Part shown: one piece after another, positions 35,545 to 44,965 of the stretch | Numbering within the stretch: the first letter of the stretch is position 1 | Layout of the letters: every line of letters begins with the position of its first letter | Source: Dechloromonas hankyongensis | Lineage (GTDB): Bacteria; Pseudomonadota; Gammaproteobacteria; Burkholderiales; Rhodocyclaceae | NCBI RefSeq assembly: GCF_022012295.1 | Contig: NZ_JAKLTN010000001.1 | Location: 1,550,001 to 1,614,000 of the forward strand | DNA length: 64,000 nt | Reading direction: 5' to 3' | Program-made: the position numbers and the translations under genes | The notes under the pieces: generated by a model | Database searches by the model: none | Seen by the model: only the letters and a program-made list of their open reading frames with translations | What the model was told of the DNA's origin: nothing

Positions 35545-38300
35545 ACGGCAGGTATCCAGAAAGTCGGTTCGCCAACCTTTGTCATAGGAAAGGCTGCTGT
35601 TTCTCCATTTGCTCCTAGTGGCCCCTCATGTAGTTTTTTATCTTCGGAATCAATTCGATAAGCCAAGTTGCTCAGGGAGCCATCTTCACGCTCAGCTACA
35701 AAGAAATACTCCAGGTTGTCGGTTTCTAGGAGATTGTCGTGCTGGCCGGAACTTGCCCTTGAGTCTGGTAATTCTTCTAATTTAGCCGGCTGATTCCCCG
35801 GCCCCATAAACGCCTGCCCGCTGCCTTTGACCGAGAACTTCCCCGGGCAGGCAAAGGTAATGTTCGACCCTTCGAGGGTGACTGAAGATTGCCCTGCCTG
35901 CAGCACGATCTTCTCCTTGGCCAGGATGTGGATTTCGTCGTTGGAACTGGTCACCGTGATCGACTGATCAGCGAGGATTTCCAGGGCGTCGGTGTTGGCC
36001 TGGATTGTCTGGCTTCCGGCTTGCGCAATGCTCTTGATGCCGCCGGCGTGGCTGAACCAGCTGGCGCTTTCGCCGGCGGCGGTGGACACGGTATGGGCGC
36101 TGGCGATGTGGAAATCTTGCTGGACGGTGGCGTGCAGGTTGGCGCCGGCGAAGAGCAGGGTGCTGGCGGGGGAGGAGAGGCCGATGTCGGACGGGGCTTC
36201 GTTGACGATGAATGGCTGGGCGAAGCGTTCGGTCGGGTCGCCGACTTCCCGGCTGCCGGGACGGGCTTTTTTGGCCTCCTGGCCGCCGATACTGCCGGAA
36301 AATTTTCCTTCCTGTTGCGGATCGATGGCTTTCAGGAAGGCCTCCTGTGCCGCATTGGCCTTGAGCGGCAAAGCCTGTTGCTGTTGGGCTGCATCGGAGA
36401 GGGCTTGGGCTGTTTCGTGTGCTGACTTCAATTGGGCGACCGCTTCGGCCACGTCCATTTGCGTGCTCTGCCCATTCGGTCGGGCGGTGGCCGAGATCAG
36501 GATGCCTTCGCCGGCGCGCACGGCCAGCCAGCCGTCGGTGCACAATTCGAAGCCGCTGCCGCGCCAGGCACCGCGGGTGGCCGATTCCGGCGCCTGGTCA
36601 ATGAGGTGGCCAAGGCCAAGCTGGCCGGCGTTTTCGCTGGTCGCCAGACGGGTACGTAGCTGACCCGGCGCGTCGTCGGTCACCCATTGGTTGAAACCGG
36701 CTACGTGGTTGTGGCTCATCCAGCCGGAGAGCACGCCGGGGTGGTTGGCGCCGGCTTCGTGGCCAGCCGAGAAGGGCGGCAGGTCGGCGCCGTTGTAGTT
36801 CTGGCCGACGACGATAGGGCGATCGATATCGCCATCGAGAAAATCGACCAGCACCTCGGTCCCGACGCGCGGAAGGAAGTGGCTGCCCCAGTTGGCGCCG
36901 GATTGCCATTCGGCGACTCGCACCCAGGTGCCGGATTGATCGTTGCCCGGCGCATTGCCGGTCTTGCCGGCGGTGCGTCCGGCCGGTCCGGTTTCCGACT
37001 GGCCGCCGGGATTGGGCGTTGCACCACGTTGCCAAGGAAACTGGATCTTGATGCGGTGATCGCGGTCGGTGGTGATGACCTGGTCGGGCAGGCCGACGAC
37101 CAGGGCGGTTTGCGGCCGAGTCACTGGCTTGGGCAAGGGCGAGGGGACTACCGCCACAGTTGCCGGCTGGGCGAGCAGGGTGTTGCGATAGCTGCCGGCC
37201 TCGACGTCGGCCGAACCCAACAACCGGCCGACCTTGGCACCGAGATTGTTGGCGCCCTGATGGTCGACGGACAGGATGGTGAAACGGGCATCGTCGCCCG
37301 AGAACGCATCGTGCTGGAGCAGGGTGATCACCGTGCCTTCGGCCAACTGACGGACCGTGCTGTGACCGGTGAACCGCCGGAAACGCGATTCGCTGGCGGC
37401 CAGCGCGAGGTCGGTGCGCAACTGGGCGGCGGCGCTGTCTTCGAATCGGTAAGGACGGGAGGCGTCATGGATTTCCAGTCGCGGCAGTTCGCCATTGTCC
37501 AGCGCGCTGTGTGCTTGGGCGCCGGTGGCGACCAGGTTCTTGTAGTCCCAGCCGGCGAGGGTCACGGCGTTGGGCTGGACGGAGCGGGTTTCCTGCCAGA
37601 CCTGCACGGTATCCGCGGTCTCGGTGGCGTTGTTGCGATGAAAGCGGATGGCCGGCTGGCGGCCGGCAGGCAACTCGGTGTCGCGGTCGAAAACGACGAG
37701 TCGATGCCGGGCGTGCGTCGCCTGGTCACCGGCCACGGCGGATTGATCGTGTTCGAAGCGGAAGGACAGGCCTTCTTCAGCGAGCAGGCGGCGGATGAAT
37801 TCGAAGTCGGTTTCCCGGTACTGCGTCGCGATGCTGTAAGTGCGCAGCGGCTGGGTGACCTGGCTGGCCCAGTCGGCCTCGGGGTAGTCGGCGAGGATCT
37901 GCCCGACGATGTCGACGGCGGTCTTGTTCTGGAACAGGTAGCAGTCCCGGCGCTGGGCGAGAAAGGCCAGGAAGGGTTCCATGACCAGCCGGTAGCGGGC
38001 GAGGCCGCCGTCGGCGCCCAGTTGCAGGGCCTGGGTGACGTAGCCGTGCCAGGATCGCTTGCTGCCGTCAGCCTGCAGCAGGCGCAGGGTGATTTCCTCG
38101 CCAAGCAGCGGGCGCAGATCGAAGTGGGCGTTGGTCGACACGCAGTCGATATCGAAGCGGAAGGATGCGGAAACCGCCTCGTGCCCGGAAAAACGCTCGA
38201 CGATCAGTGCGGCGTCGGGCAGGGCAGTCTTGAGTTCGAGCAGACGGGCGTGCTGATCGAAGAGTGACGCAAACAGAGTGTCGAGGGTGGGCATATGCAT
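35541..38300 (-). CDS. vgrG: Type VI secretion tip protein VgrG
   Basis: This 919-residue protein forms the trimeric spike of the type VI secretion system. The gp27/gp44-like base domain covers about residues 5-380 (FRFDIDCVS, LLAEEGLSFRFEHD). The OB-fold and needle follow from about 400 (GLPDQVITTDRDHRIKIQFPWQR region, then SGTWVRVAEWQSGANWGSHFLPR), and a DUF2345 extension covers about 640-830. The last 80 residues form a tail in lower-GC DNA that may bind the downstream effector. No other T6SS structural genes are in the window, so this is an orphan vgrG. ATG at 38300 or the ATG two codons later may be used. Confidence 0.92.
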   Translation of the reverse strand: MHMPTLDTLFASLFDQHARLLELKTALPDAALIVERFSGHEAVSASFRFDIDCVSTNAHFDLRPLLGEEITLRLLQADGSKRSWHGYVTQALQLGADGGLARYRLVMEPFLAFLAQRRDCYLFQNKTAVDIVGQILADYPEADWASQVTQPLRTYSIATQYRETDFEFIRRLLAEEGLSFRFEHDQSAVAGDQATHARHRLVVFDRDTELPAGRQPAIRFHRNNATETADTVQVWQETRSVQPNAVTLAGWDYKNLVATGAQAHSALDNGELPRLEIHDASRPYRFEDSAAAQLRTDLALAASESRFRRFTGHSTVRQLAEGTVITLLQHDAFSGDDARFTILSVDHQGANNLGAKVGRLLGSADVEAGSYRNTLLAQPATVAVVPSPLPKPVTRPQTALVVGLPDQVITTDRDHRIKIQFPWQRGATPNPGGQSETGPAGRTAGKTGNAPGNDQSGTWVRVAEWQSGANWGSHFLPRVGTEVLVDFLDGDIDRPIVVGQNYNGADLPPFSAGHEAGANHPGVLSGWMSHNHVAGFNQWVTDDAPGQLRTRLATSENAGQLGLGHLIDQAPESATRGAWRGSGFELCTDGWLAVRAGEGILISATARPNGQSTQMDVAEAVAQLKSAHETAQALSDAAQQQQALPLKANAAQEAFLKAIDPQQEGKFSGSIGGQEAKKARPGSREVGDPTERFAQPFIVNEAPSDIGLSSPASTLLFAGANLHATVQQDFHIASAHTVSTAAGESASWFSHAGGIKSIAQAGSQTIQANTDALEILADQSITVTSSNDEIHILAKEKIVLQAGQSSVTLEGSNITFACPGKFSVKGSGQAFMGPGNQPAKLEELPDSRASSGQHDNLLETDNLEYFFVAEREDGSLSNLAYRIDSEDKKLHEGPLGANGETAAFPMTKVGEPTFWIPAV

Positions 38301-38538
38301 GCCAAAATGAAAATGTCATTGTATGACAAATGGCTTTGTTGGCTCAATTGGAAATTCGCTTTCGACGGATTGCGGAATAGCCATCGGGCATGAACCGATG
38401 TTGAGGAGCGGCTGTCGAAATGCCAACCAAGACCCGCTTGCATTGCCCAATGATTTGCTCCCCCGTAAGCTTTTGCCAACCTTCCACGCATTTTCCGTAT
38501 CGTCGGGCCAATAGCCGATAAGGCCGTATCATTCCCCC

Positions 38539-39183
38539 ATGCTGACCATAGAAATCGTTTCCGACGTCGTCTGCCCGTGGTGCTTCATCGGCCTGCGCCG
38601 CCTGTCCACGGCCATTGAGCTGGTGCGCCGGGATATTCCGGATTTCCATTGCCGCAAGCTGTGGCTACCCTTCTTCCTGAATCCGGACACGCCGCCGGAA
38701 GGTGAGCCCTACCTGCCTTTCCTGGTCGCCAAGTTCGGGAGCCGGGAGCGGGTTGAGGCTATCTTCGAGCGCGTGCGCGAAGCCGGGCGCGAATACGGCC
38801 TAGAATACGCGTTCGACAAGATCGCCCTGCGCGCCAACACGCTGCGGGCGCATCGCCTGATCCACTGGGCGCAGCAGCGCGGCGATGCCGAAGTGCTGGT
38901 CGAGCGTCTGTTCGTTGCTCAGTTCCAGCGTGGCGAGCCTATCGGCGATCTCGGCTTACTGGCTGCCATCGCTGGCGAATGCGGCTATCCGGCCGACGAG
39001 GTCGCTGCCTACCTTGCTTCCGACCGGGATGTCGAACTGCTGCGCGCCATGGAGGCAGAAATCCGGGCTGTCGGCATACGCTCGGTGCCCACTTTCATCG
39101 TCGACCGGAAGCGCGTGGTAGTCGGCGCCGAAGACCCTGCGGTGCTAGCCGCAGCCATCCGCGAAACCATCGCACGGGGCTGA
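38539..39183 (+). CDS. DsbA family oxidoreductase (FrnE-like)
   Basis: This is a 214-residue cytosolic thioredoxin-fold protein of the FrnE / 2-hydroxychromene-2-carboxylate isomerase-like DsbA subfamily. The redox motif CPWC is at residues 12-15 (SDVVCPWCFIG), followed by the helical insertion and the cis-Pro region SVPTFIVDRK near 175. There is no signal peptide. The gene is monocistronic, divergent from vgrG across a 238-bp gap in which I see no gene with genome-like codon use. A role in disulfide chemistry or stress defence is inferred from the family. Confidence 0.87.
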   Translation: MLTIEIVSDVVCPWCFIGLRRLSTAIELVRRDIPDFHCRKLWLPFFLNPDTPPEGEPYLPFLVAKFGSRERVEAIFERVREAGREYGLEYAFDKIALRANTLRAHRLIHWAQQRGDAEVLVERLFVAQFQRGEPIGDLGLLAAIAGECGYPADEVAAYLASDRDVELLRAMEAEIRAVGIRSVPTFIVDRKRVVVGAEDPAVLAAAIRETIARG

Positions 39184-39192
39184 GTTCGGTGC

Positions 39193-39624
39193 TCAGCCTG
39201 CTTGGCGGACGGCCAGTTCGGCGGCGCGGCGGATGCTGGCCGGCACGCCGCCGATGCCCCAACGGTCGGGATGGGCATGCTCGATGTGCACGCGGATACG
39301 TTCCGCATCGGCGTTGAGCAGGTGGGCGGTGATGGCCGTCAGTTGGGCGATGACGCGATGCAGTTGCTCGACCGGACGGCCTTCCATCAGGATCATCTTG
39401 ATGAAGGGCATTTCGGCATCATGCCGCGGCGTCTGGGCCAGCACTTCGCTGGCCGGCTCGCCACCGATACCCCACAAGTCGGGGTCGATTTCGGTGACCC
39501 AGACTTCGAGCCGGTCCTTGGGGGCGGCCAGGATGTCCGACAGGGCCTGGGAGGTTTCGCGAATCCAGCTTTTCAGGTTTTGGCGGGGATGTCCGCTCAG
39601 GACGTGCAGATTGGCGACGGGCAT
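39193..39624 (-). CDS. Fused double 4-oxalocrotonate tautomerase
   Basis: This 143-residue protein is two 4-OT domains in tandem, residues 2-61 and 73-133, both aligning without gaps to the 62-residue 4-OT. The first half has the N-terminal Pro2 but carries His and Glu at the positions of catalytic Arg11 and Arg39 (residues 12 and 40). The second half has both arginines (83 and 111) but its proline (73) is internal. The active site is therefore probably shared between the halves. In the meta-cleavage pathway it would convert 2-hydroxymuconate to 2-oxo-3-hexenedioate. It is last in the operon, 18 bp after the dehydrogenase gene. Confidence 0.88.
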   Translation of the reverse strand: MPVANLHVLSGHPRQNLKSWIRETSQALSDILAAPKDRLEVWVTEIDPDLWGIGGEPASEVLAQTPRHDAEMPFIKMILMEGRPVEQLHRVIAQLTAITAHLLNADAERIRVHIEHAHPDRWGIGGVPASIRRAAELAVRQAG

Positions 39625-39642
39625 TTTCTTCTTCTCCTTGGG

Positions 39643-40407
39643 TTAGGGCAGGCCGCGTCGGCGGCCGGCGTCGAGCATCAGGCTGGAACCGGTCATTGCA
39701 TCGGCTTCCGGGGCGAGCAGTAGGGTCACCGCCCAGGCGATCTGCTCCGGGGTGCTGAGGATGCCGAGCGAGGATTCAGCGCGCATTTCGTCGAGGACGT
39801 TATCGGTGCTGCACTGGCGTTGTTCGGCGCGGGTGGCGGCGACCCGGCGCAGGCGCTCGGTGTCGGCCGGGCCGGGGACGATGGTGTGCGCGGTGATGCC
39901 GCGCGGGCCGTAGGCCAGGCTCAATTGGCGGACGACGTTGAGGATGGCGGCGTTGGCGACGCCGGCCGCCGCCGCATAAGCCGTCGGCTCCAGGCCGTAG
40001 TGGCCGCTGATGGCGACGATGCGCGAACCGGGCGCCAGATGGGCATCGGCTGCCCGCACCAGGCGCAGCAGGCCGCCGACCTTGATGTTGACGGCATCGA
40101 CCATCGATTCGGTGGGCGCCGTCAGGATGCCGCCGGCGACGGCTACCCCAGGGCCATGCACGACCATGCGTACCGGCTTGTCGATGGCGGCGCCGATGGC
40201 GGCGATGGCCGAGTCGTTGCCGATGTCGGCGGCACATGGGCGGATGCCCGGATGGCTGGCGGCCAGCGTTGCCAGGCTGTCGGCTGAGCGGGCCACGGCG
40301 AGGACACCCAGCCCGGCAGCGAGCAGGCGCTGGGTGATGGCGCTGCCGAAGGCGCCAGTGGCACCGACCAGGATGGCACACTCGTCTCGCTCTACGTAGG
40401 GCTTCAC
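39643..40407 (-). CDS. Short-chain dehydrogenase/reductase-like protein, degenerate active site
   Basis: This is a 254-residue Rossmann-fold protein of the SDR family. The nucleotide-binding motif GATGAFGSA is at residues 15-23. At the catalytic position the usual Tyr-x-x-x-Lys reads YAAAA, so the lysine is missing. A serine is present in AISGHYG. The C-terminal SLMLDAGRR resembles the classic SDR end. It overlaps the aldolase gene by ATGA within the meta-cleavage operon. It may act on a ring-cleavage intermediate with an altered mechanism or have lost catalysis. Confidence 0.8.
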   Translation of the reverse strand: MKPYVERDECAILVGATGAFGSAITQRLLAAGLGVLAVARSADSLATLAASHPGIRPCAADIGNDSAIAAIGAAIDKPVRMVVHGPGVAVAGGILTAPTESMVDAVNIKVGGLLRLVRAADAHLAPGSRIVAISGHYGLEPTAYAAAAGVANAAILNVVRQLSLAYGPRGITAHTIVPGPADTERLRRVAATRAEQRQCSTDNVLDEMRAESSLGILSTPEQIAWAVTLLLAPEADAMTGSSLMLDAGRRRGLP

Positions 40408-41468
40408 GGTGCGACTCCTGCCGCGGCATCCTTGAGTAGTCCGCGTTCCTTGGCCATGGTCATCGCGGTGTCGATGATCATGTCCTCCTGGCCACCGATC
40501 ATCTTCTTGCGGCCGAGTTCGACCAGGATGTCGCGGGCCGGGATGCCGAAGCGCTGGGCGGCCCGGTTGGCATGCAGCAGGAAGGTCGAATAGACGCCGG
40601 CGAAACCCAGGGTCAGCGACGAGCGGTCGACGCGGACGATGTGGTCCATGATCGGGAAGATTACGTCCTCGGCCATGTCCATCAGCTTGAACAGGTCGCA
40701 GCCGGTGTCGATGCCCATCCGTTCGCAGACGGCGACGAAGGCTTCGAGCGGCGTGTTGCCGGCCCCCGCACCCAGCCCGCCGACCGAGGCGTCGATGCGG
40801 CTGGCCCCGGCTTCGATGGCGGCGATGGAGTTGGCGATGCCCATGCCCATGTTGTGATGGCCGTGGAAACCGATCTCAGTTTCCGGGCTGAGCACATCGC
40901 GCAGGGCACTGACGCGGGCTTTCACGTCGGCCGGCAGCATGTAGCCGGCCGAATCGGTGATGTACACTGTCTGCGCACCGTAGGATTCCATCAGCTTGCC
41001 TTGCTGGGCCAGGCCTTCCGGCGTGTTCAGGTGGGCCATCATCAGGAAGCCGGTGCTGTCCATGCCCAGCTTGCGCGCGAAGGCGATGTGCTGCGGCGAG
41101 GTGTCGGCTTCGGTGCAATGGGTCGCGACGTGCACGCTGCGGGCACCGCAGTCGTAGGCCGATTGCAGTTCGCGCATGGTGCCGAGGCCGGGCAGCAGCA
41201 GGACCGAGACCTTGGTGCGCTTGACGGCGTTGCACACGGCGGACAGGTATTCCTCGTTGCTGTGCGGCGCGAAGCCGTGTTGCAGCGAATTGCCGCCCAG
41301 CCCGGCACCGTGGGTGACCTGGATGTAGGGGACGCCGGCATCATCCAGCGCGGTGGCGATCTTGACCATCTGCTCGATGGAAATCTGTTCGCGCTTGGCG
41401 TGCATGCCGTCGCGCAGGCACATGTCGTGGACGATGACCTTGCGGCCCTTCAGATTAACTTCACTCAT
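40404..41468 (-). CDS. 4-hydroxy-2-oxovalerate aldolase
   Basis: This is a metal-dependent class II pyruvate aldolase of the DmpG/BphI family (354 residues), splitting 4-hydroxy-2-oxovalerate into pyruvate and acetaldehyde. Motifs: [15 protein letters not shown] (about 14-28, with the catalytic Arg-Asp and His) and [11 protein letters not shown] (about 197-207, metal-binding histidines). It overlaps the acetaldehyde dehydrogenase gene by 4 bp. The two enzymes form a channelling complex in known pathways, and the adjacency fits that. Confidence 0.94.
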   Translation of the reverse strand: MSEVNLKGRKVIVHDMCLRDGMHAKREQISIEQMVKIATALDDAGVPYIQVTHGAGLGGNSLQHGFAPHSNEEYLSAVCNAVKRTKVSVLLLPGLGTMRELQSAYDCGARSVHVATHCTEADTSPQHIAFARKLGMDSTGFLMMAHLNTPEGLAQQGKLMESYGAQTVYITDSAGYMLPADVKARVSALRDVLSPETEIGFHGHHNMGMGIANSIAAIEAGASRIDASVGGLGAGAGNTPLEAFVAVCERMGIDTGCDLFKLMDMAEDVIFPIMDHIVRVDRSSLTLGFAGVYSTFLLHANRAAQRFGIPARDILVELGRKKMIGGQEDMIIDTAMTMAKERGLLKDAAAGVAP

Positions 41469-42382
41469 GCTGCAACCTCCATCGGCTTGAGCTGGATGCT
41501 GCCGGCCAGGATTTCCTCGGCGAACATTTCGGCGGTGCGAGTGGCGGCTGCCGTCATGATGTCGAGGTTGCCGGCGTACTTGGGCAGGTAGTCGCCGAGA
41601 CCGGCCACTTCCATGAAGACGGTGACCCGCTTGCCGTCGAACAACGGGCCATTGACCAGGCGATAGCCGGGCACGTACTTCTGCACTTCCTTGATCATGG
41701 CGAGCACCGATTCGATGATGCGTGGCTCGTCCGGCGTCTCGTCGGTCAGGCAGGAGATCGTGTTGCGCATCATCATCGGCGGTTCGGCCGGGTTGATGAT
41801 GGCCAGCGCCTTGCCCTTGCGGGCGCCGCCAACGACCTCGATGGCATTCGAGGTGGTGTAGGTGAATTCGTCGAGGTTGGCGCGGGTGCCGGGGCCGATC
41901 GATTTCGAAGCCAGGCTGGCGACGATTTCACTGTAGGCCACCGACTGGATACGGGAGACGGCGTTGACGATGGGGATGGTCGCCTGTCCGGCGCAGGAGA
42001 TCATGTTCACGTTCATCTCGACCTTCTCGGCGTGCTCGCGCAGATTGACCGGCGGCACGCACAGCGGGCCGATGGCGGCAGGTGTCAGGTCGATCATCAT
42101 CACACCCAGCTCGTTCAGCTTGCGCGAGTTCTCGGCGTGAACGTAGGCCGATGTGGCGTCGAAGGCGATCTGGATGTTGTCATCCAGCACATGTGGCAGC
42201 AGGCCGTCGACACCGGCGGCGGTGGTCTTCAGGCCCATCTCGCGGGCGCGGGCCAGGCCTTCGGATTCGGGGTCGATGCCGACCATCCACACCGGTTCAA
42301 GGACGGGGCTGCGCTGGATTTTATAGATCAGGTCGGTGCCGATGTTGCCGGAGCCGATCAGGGCGCATCGTATTTTTTTCAT
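41465..42382 (-). CDS. Acetaldehyde dehydrogenase, acylating
   Basis: This DmpF/BphJ-family enzyme (305 residues) converts acetaldehyde, CoA and NAD to acetyl-CoA. The N-terminal Rossmann motif is [10 protein letters not shown] (about 9-18) and the catalytic cysteine is in [12 protein letters not shown] (about 128-139). The start at 42382 ([10 protein letters not shown]) is preceded by AGAGG. The reading frame remains open upstream into the next gene, but that part is not used. It is coupled to the aldolase gene by an ATGA overlap, in line with substrate channelling. Confidence 0.94.
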   Translation of the reverse strand: MKKIRCALIGSGNIGTDLIYKIQRSPVLEPVWMVGIDPESEGLARAREMGLKTTAAGVDGLLPHVLDDNIQIAFDATSAYVHAENSRKLNELGVMMIDLTPAAIGPLCVPPVNLREHAEKVEMNVNMISCAGQATIPIVNAVSRIQSVAYSEIVASLASKSIGPGTRANLDEFTYTTSNAIEVVGGARKGKALAIINPAEPPMMMRNTISCLTDETPDEPRIIESVLAMIKEVQKYVPGYRLVNGPLFDGKRVTVFMEVAGLGDYLPKYAGNLDIMTAAATRTAEMFAEEILAGSIQLKPMEVAA

Positions 42383-42396
42383 GGTGGCCTCTTGGT

Positions 42397-43866
42397 TTAG
42401 AGCTTGATGCAGACGTTGCGGGTCTCGGTGTAGAACTCGAGCGAATGAACACCGCCTTCGCGGCCGATGCCGGATTGCTTGGAGCCGCCAAAGGGGGTGC
42501 GCAGATCGCGCAAGAACCAGCTGTTCACCCAGGTGACGCCGACCTCGACCTGTTCGGCGACGCGGTGGGCGCGTGACAGGTTCTCGGTCCAGATGGTGGT
42601 CGCCAGGCCGTAGTCGTTGGCGTTGGCGAGTTCGATCACCTCGTCCTCGCTGTCGAAGGGGCGGATATGGCAGCAGGGGCCGAAGATCTCTTCGCGTACC
42701 ACGGCGGCAGTTTCGAGGAGCCCCGTCCAGATGGTCGGCTGCACCCAGCTGCCGCCGGCCAGGTCGGCCGGCATGTCGGGCACGCCGCCACCGGTGACCA
42801 GCGTGGCGCCTTCGTCGATGGCCTTCCGGTAATAGGAGAGCACCTTGTCGCGGTGTTCCTGGCTGATCAGTGGGCCATAGGTGCTGGCGTGGTCTTCCGG
42901 GCGTCCGTAGCGCACTGCTTCGACCTTGGCTTTCAGGGCCTGCACGAAACGCTCGAAAATCGGACGCTCGACATAAACACGCTCGGTGCCGAGGCAAACT
43001 TGGCCAGTGTTGAGGAAGGCGGAGCGGAAGATGCCGTCGACCGCCGCCTCGAAATTGCAGTCGGCGAAGACGATGCCGGCATTCTTGCCGCCCAGTTCGA
43101 AGGACACGTCGCGCATGCCTTCGGCCGCCGCCTTCATGATCGCCGTGCCGGTGCGCGTTTCTCCGGTGAAGGTAATGGCATCGACGCCCGGGTGGCGGGT
43201 CAGGTAGGCGCCAGCGGAATCGGGGCCGAAGCCGTTGATGACGTTATAGACGCCCTTGGGGATGCCGACGCTGTTCATGACCTCGCCGAGCAGCGTGGCG
43301 GTGAGCGGGGTTTCCTCGGACGGCTTGACGACGACCGTGTTGCCGCAGGCCAGCGCCGGGCCGACTTTCCAGGTCATCAGCAGGAAGGGGGCGTTCCACG
43401 GCGAGATGACGCCGATCACCCCCTTGGGGTTGCGGATGGCGTAATTGAGTGCCCCCTTGCCGTCCGGCGTCGCCATGCGGAAGGACTCGGTGGCAACGTT
43501 CTTGATCACGTCGGCGAAAACCTTGAAGTTGGCCGCGCCGCGCGGGATGAAGACGTTGGTCATGACGTGCGACGGCTGGCCGGTATCGGCCATCTCGGCG
43601 GCGACGAAATCGTCGAAGCGGCGGGTGATTTCGTTGGCTACGCCGTAGAGCAGGTCGACGCGCTGGTCGGTGGTCAGCTTGCCCCATTCACCTTTCAGCG
43701 CGGCGCGGGCAGCGGACACGGCGGCGTCCACCTCGACCTGGCCGGCTTCGGCAATGTGGGCGATGACGCTACCGTCGACCGGTGAACGTTTGTCGAAATA
43801 GCGGGCGGTGGGCGAGGCGGTGAATTCGCCGGCGATGAAGTGGTGGATGCGTGGCGGCTGGCTCAT
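42397..43866 (-). CDS. 2-hydroxymuconic semialdehyde dehydrogenase
   Basis: This is an NAD-dependent dehydrogenase of the DmpC/XylG type (489 residues) that oxidises the catechol ring-cleavage product to 2-hydroxymuconate. Aldehyde dehydrogenase motifs: [13 protein letters not shown] (about 155-167), FTGETRTG (about 233-240), ELGGKNAG with E257, and the nucleophile C291 in NTGQVCLG. It lies between the dioxygenase and acetaldehyde dehydrogenase genes. The neighbouring ring-cleavage dioxygenase and tautomerase make this assignment more likely than a betaine-aldehyde dehydrogenase. Confidence 0.88.
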   Translation of the reverse strand: MSQPPRIHHFIAGEFTASPTARYFDKRSPVDGSVIAHIAEAGQVEVDAAVSAARAALKGEWGKLTTDQRVDLLYGVANEITRRFDDFVAAEMADTGQPSHVMTNVFIPRGAANFKVFADVIKNVATESFRMATPDGKGALNYAIRNPKGVIGVISPWNAPFLLMTWKVGPALACGNTVVVKPSEETPLTATLLGEVMNSVGIPKGVYNVINGFGPDSAGAYLTRHPGVDAITFTGETRTGTAIMKAAAEGMRDVSFELGGKNAGIVFADCNFEAAVDGIFRSAFLNTGQVCLGTERVYVERPIFERFVQALKAKVEAVRYGRPEDHASTYGPLISQEHRDKVLSYYRKAIDEGATLVTGGGVPDMPADLAGGSWVQPTIWTGLLETAAVVREEIFGPCCHIRPFDSEDEVIELANANDYGLATTIWTENLSRAHRVAEQVEVGVTWVNSWFLRDLRTPFGGSKQSGIGREGGVHSLEFYTETRNVCIKL

Positions 43867-43940
43867 GGCTGCTTCCGGAAATTGAGGGCGTGTGGGTGCT
43901 GCGGCAGTCGGCGACTACGCGTGGCGGACGGTGAAGGAGG

Positions 43941-43962
43941 GGGCGGCCGCTGCCGGCCGCCC
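43941..43962 (-). repeat. GC-rich intercistronic hairpin
   Basis: GGGCGGCC (43941-43948) and GGCCGCCC (43955-43962) form a perfect 8-bp stem with a 6-base loop between the dioxygenase stop and the semialdehyde dehydrogenase start. There is no T-run downstream on the - strand, so it looks more like a transcript-processing or stability element than a full terminator. Confidence 0.5.
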
Positions 43963-43969
43963 GGGACGA

Positions 43970-44905
43970 TCAGGTCACGACGGTGAGGAAGGTCTCGTGC
44001 AGCTTGCGCTGCGGGTAATCCAGGCCGCCGCCGGCCCCGAGGCCGTCGAAGGTCCAGGTCGTCGGCTCGTAGTCGGGGTAGGGCTGGTAGCCGCCCATGA
44101 AGGTCTCGAAACGGTTGCCCGACGGGTCAAAGGCATAAATGGTGCAGCCGCGGGTGATGCCGTGGCGGGTCGGGCCGATGTCGATGGGCACGCCGTTCAT
44201 CGACATGATGTCGCTGGCGCGCAGCACTTCTTCCCAGCTGTCGAGCAGGAAGGACAGGTGATGCAGCTTGCCCGGCTCCGGGTGTTCGACGAAGGCGATG
44301 TCATGCACCTTGTGCGAGCAGGACATCCAGATGGCGGCGTTGGTTTCGTTGTCCGGGGCGAGCACGCGCTCGACCAGGTAGAAGCCGAGCACCTCGGTGA
44401 AAATCTTTTGCACCTCGGCGATGTTCGGGCCGTAGAGCAGGCAGTGGTCGAGGCGGACCGGGGCGATGCCATTTTCGGACGCCTTGGTCCATGGCGCCGG
44501 GTTGGTGACCTGCAGGCCGTTGCCGACCGCCTTTTTCTCGGCGTACAGCTCGATCAGGTGGCCGGAGGGCAGTTCGAAGCGGACGCGCTCGCCGGTCGCC
44601 AGCATCTCGCCGGCCGGAATGCGCTCGGTTTTCAGGCCGTAGGCCTTCAGATCGGCTTCCATCTTGTCGAGGGTGGCCTTGTCGCGCACCTTGAAACCGA
44701 AGAAATCGAGCCCGGCGCGGTCGGCTTGGCGCAGCACCACGCTGTTGTGGTCGCGCTCGTCCCAGCACTTCAGATACACCCGACCCTGGGCGTCGCGCCC
44801 GGTTTCCACCATGCCGAGGATGTCGCGGTAGTGGTGCACTGCTTCTTCCAGATCGAGGACCCGGATGGCTCCGTGTCCCGGTCGCAAAACGCCTGTCATT
44901 GCCAT
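43970..44905 (-). CDS. Catechol 2,3-dioxygenase (extradiol)
   Basis: This is a non-heme Fe(II) extradiol dioxygenase of the vicinal oxygen chelate superfamily (311 residues), cleaving catechol to 2-hydroxymuconic semialdehyde. The iron ligands are visible at H154 (RLDHCLL), H215 (KLHHLSF) and E267 (GNRFETFMGGY), matching the H153/H214/E265 set of XylE. Length and spacing are those of class I.2 catechol dioxygenases. It is second in the operon after the HpcH/HpaI aldolase. The preferred catechol cannot be read from sequence. Confidence 0.93.
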   Translation of the reverse strand: MAMTGVLRPGHGAIRVLDLEEAVHHYRDILGMVETGRDAQGRVYLKCWDERDHNSVVLRQADRAGLDFFGFKVRDKATLDKMEADLKAYGLKTERIPAGEMLATGERVRFELPSGHLIELYAEKKAVGNGLQVTNPAPWTKASENGIAPVRLDHCLLYGPNIAEVQKIFTEVLGFYLVERVLAPDNETNAAIWMSCSHKVHDIAFVEHPEPGKLHHLSFLLDSWEEVLRASDIMSMNGVPIDIGPTRHGITRGCTIYAFDPSGNRFETFMGGYQPYPDYEPTTWTFDGLGAGGGLDYPQRKLHETFLTVVT

Positions 44906-44965
44906 TGTCTACACTCCTTTGTTTATCGAATGGGCCATTCGTCGATGGCTTGGTTTTTCAAGTTT

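Noticed and set aside
36687..38267. Open frame of 526 codons on the + strand inside vgrG
   Set aside because: VgrG domains are clear on the - strand, and this frame has no start signal or motif.
34277..38300. Full type VI secretion cluster or prophage
   Set aside because: Only vgrG and two downstream genes are present; no tss, hcp, clpV, integrase or phage structural gene is seen.
38301..38538. Short frames of 63-100 codons in the gap between vgrG and the FrnE-like gene
   Set aside because: Codon use is unlike the genome, with ATA, CGA and CTA common, and no motif or ribosome binding site is present. No tRNA-like fold was seen either.
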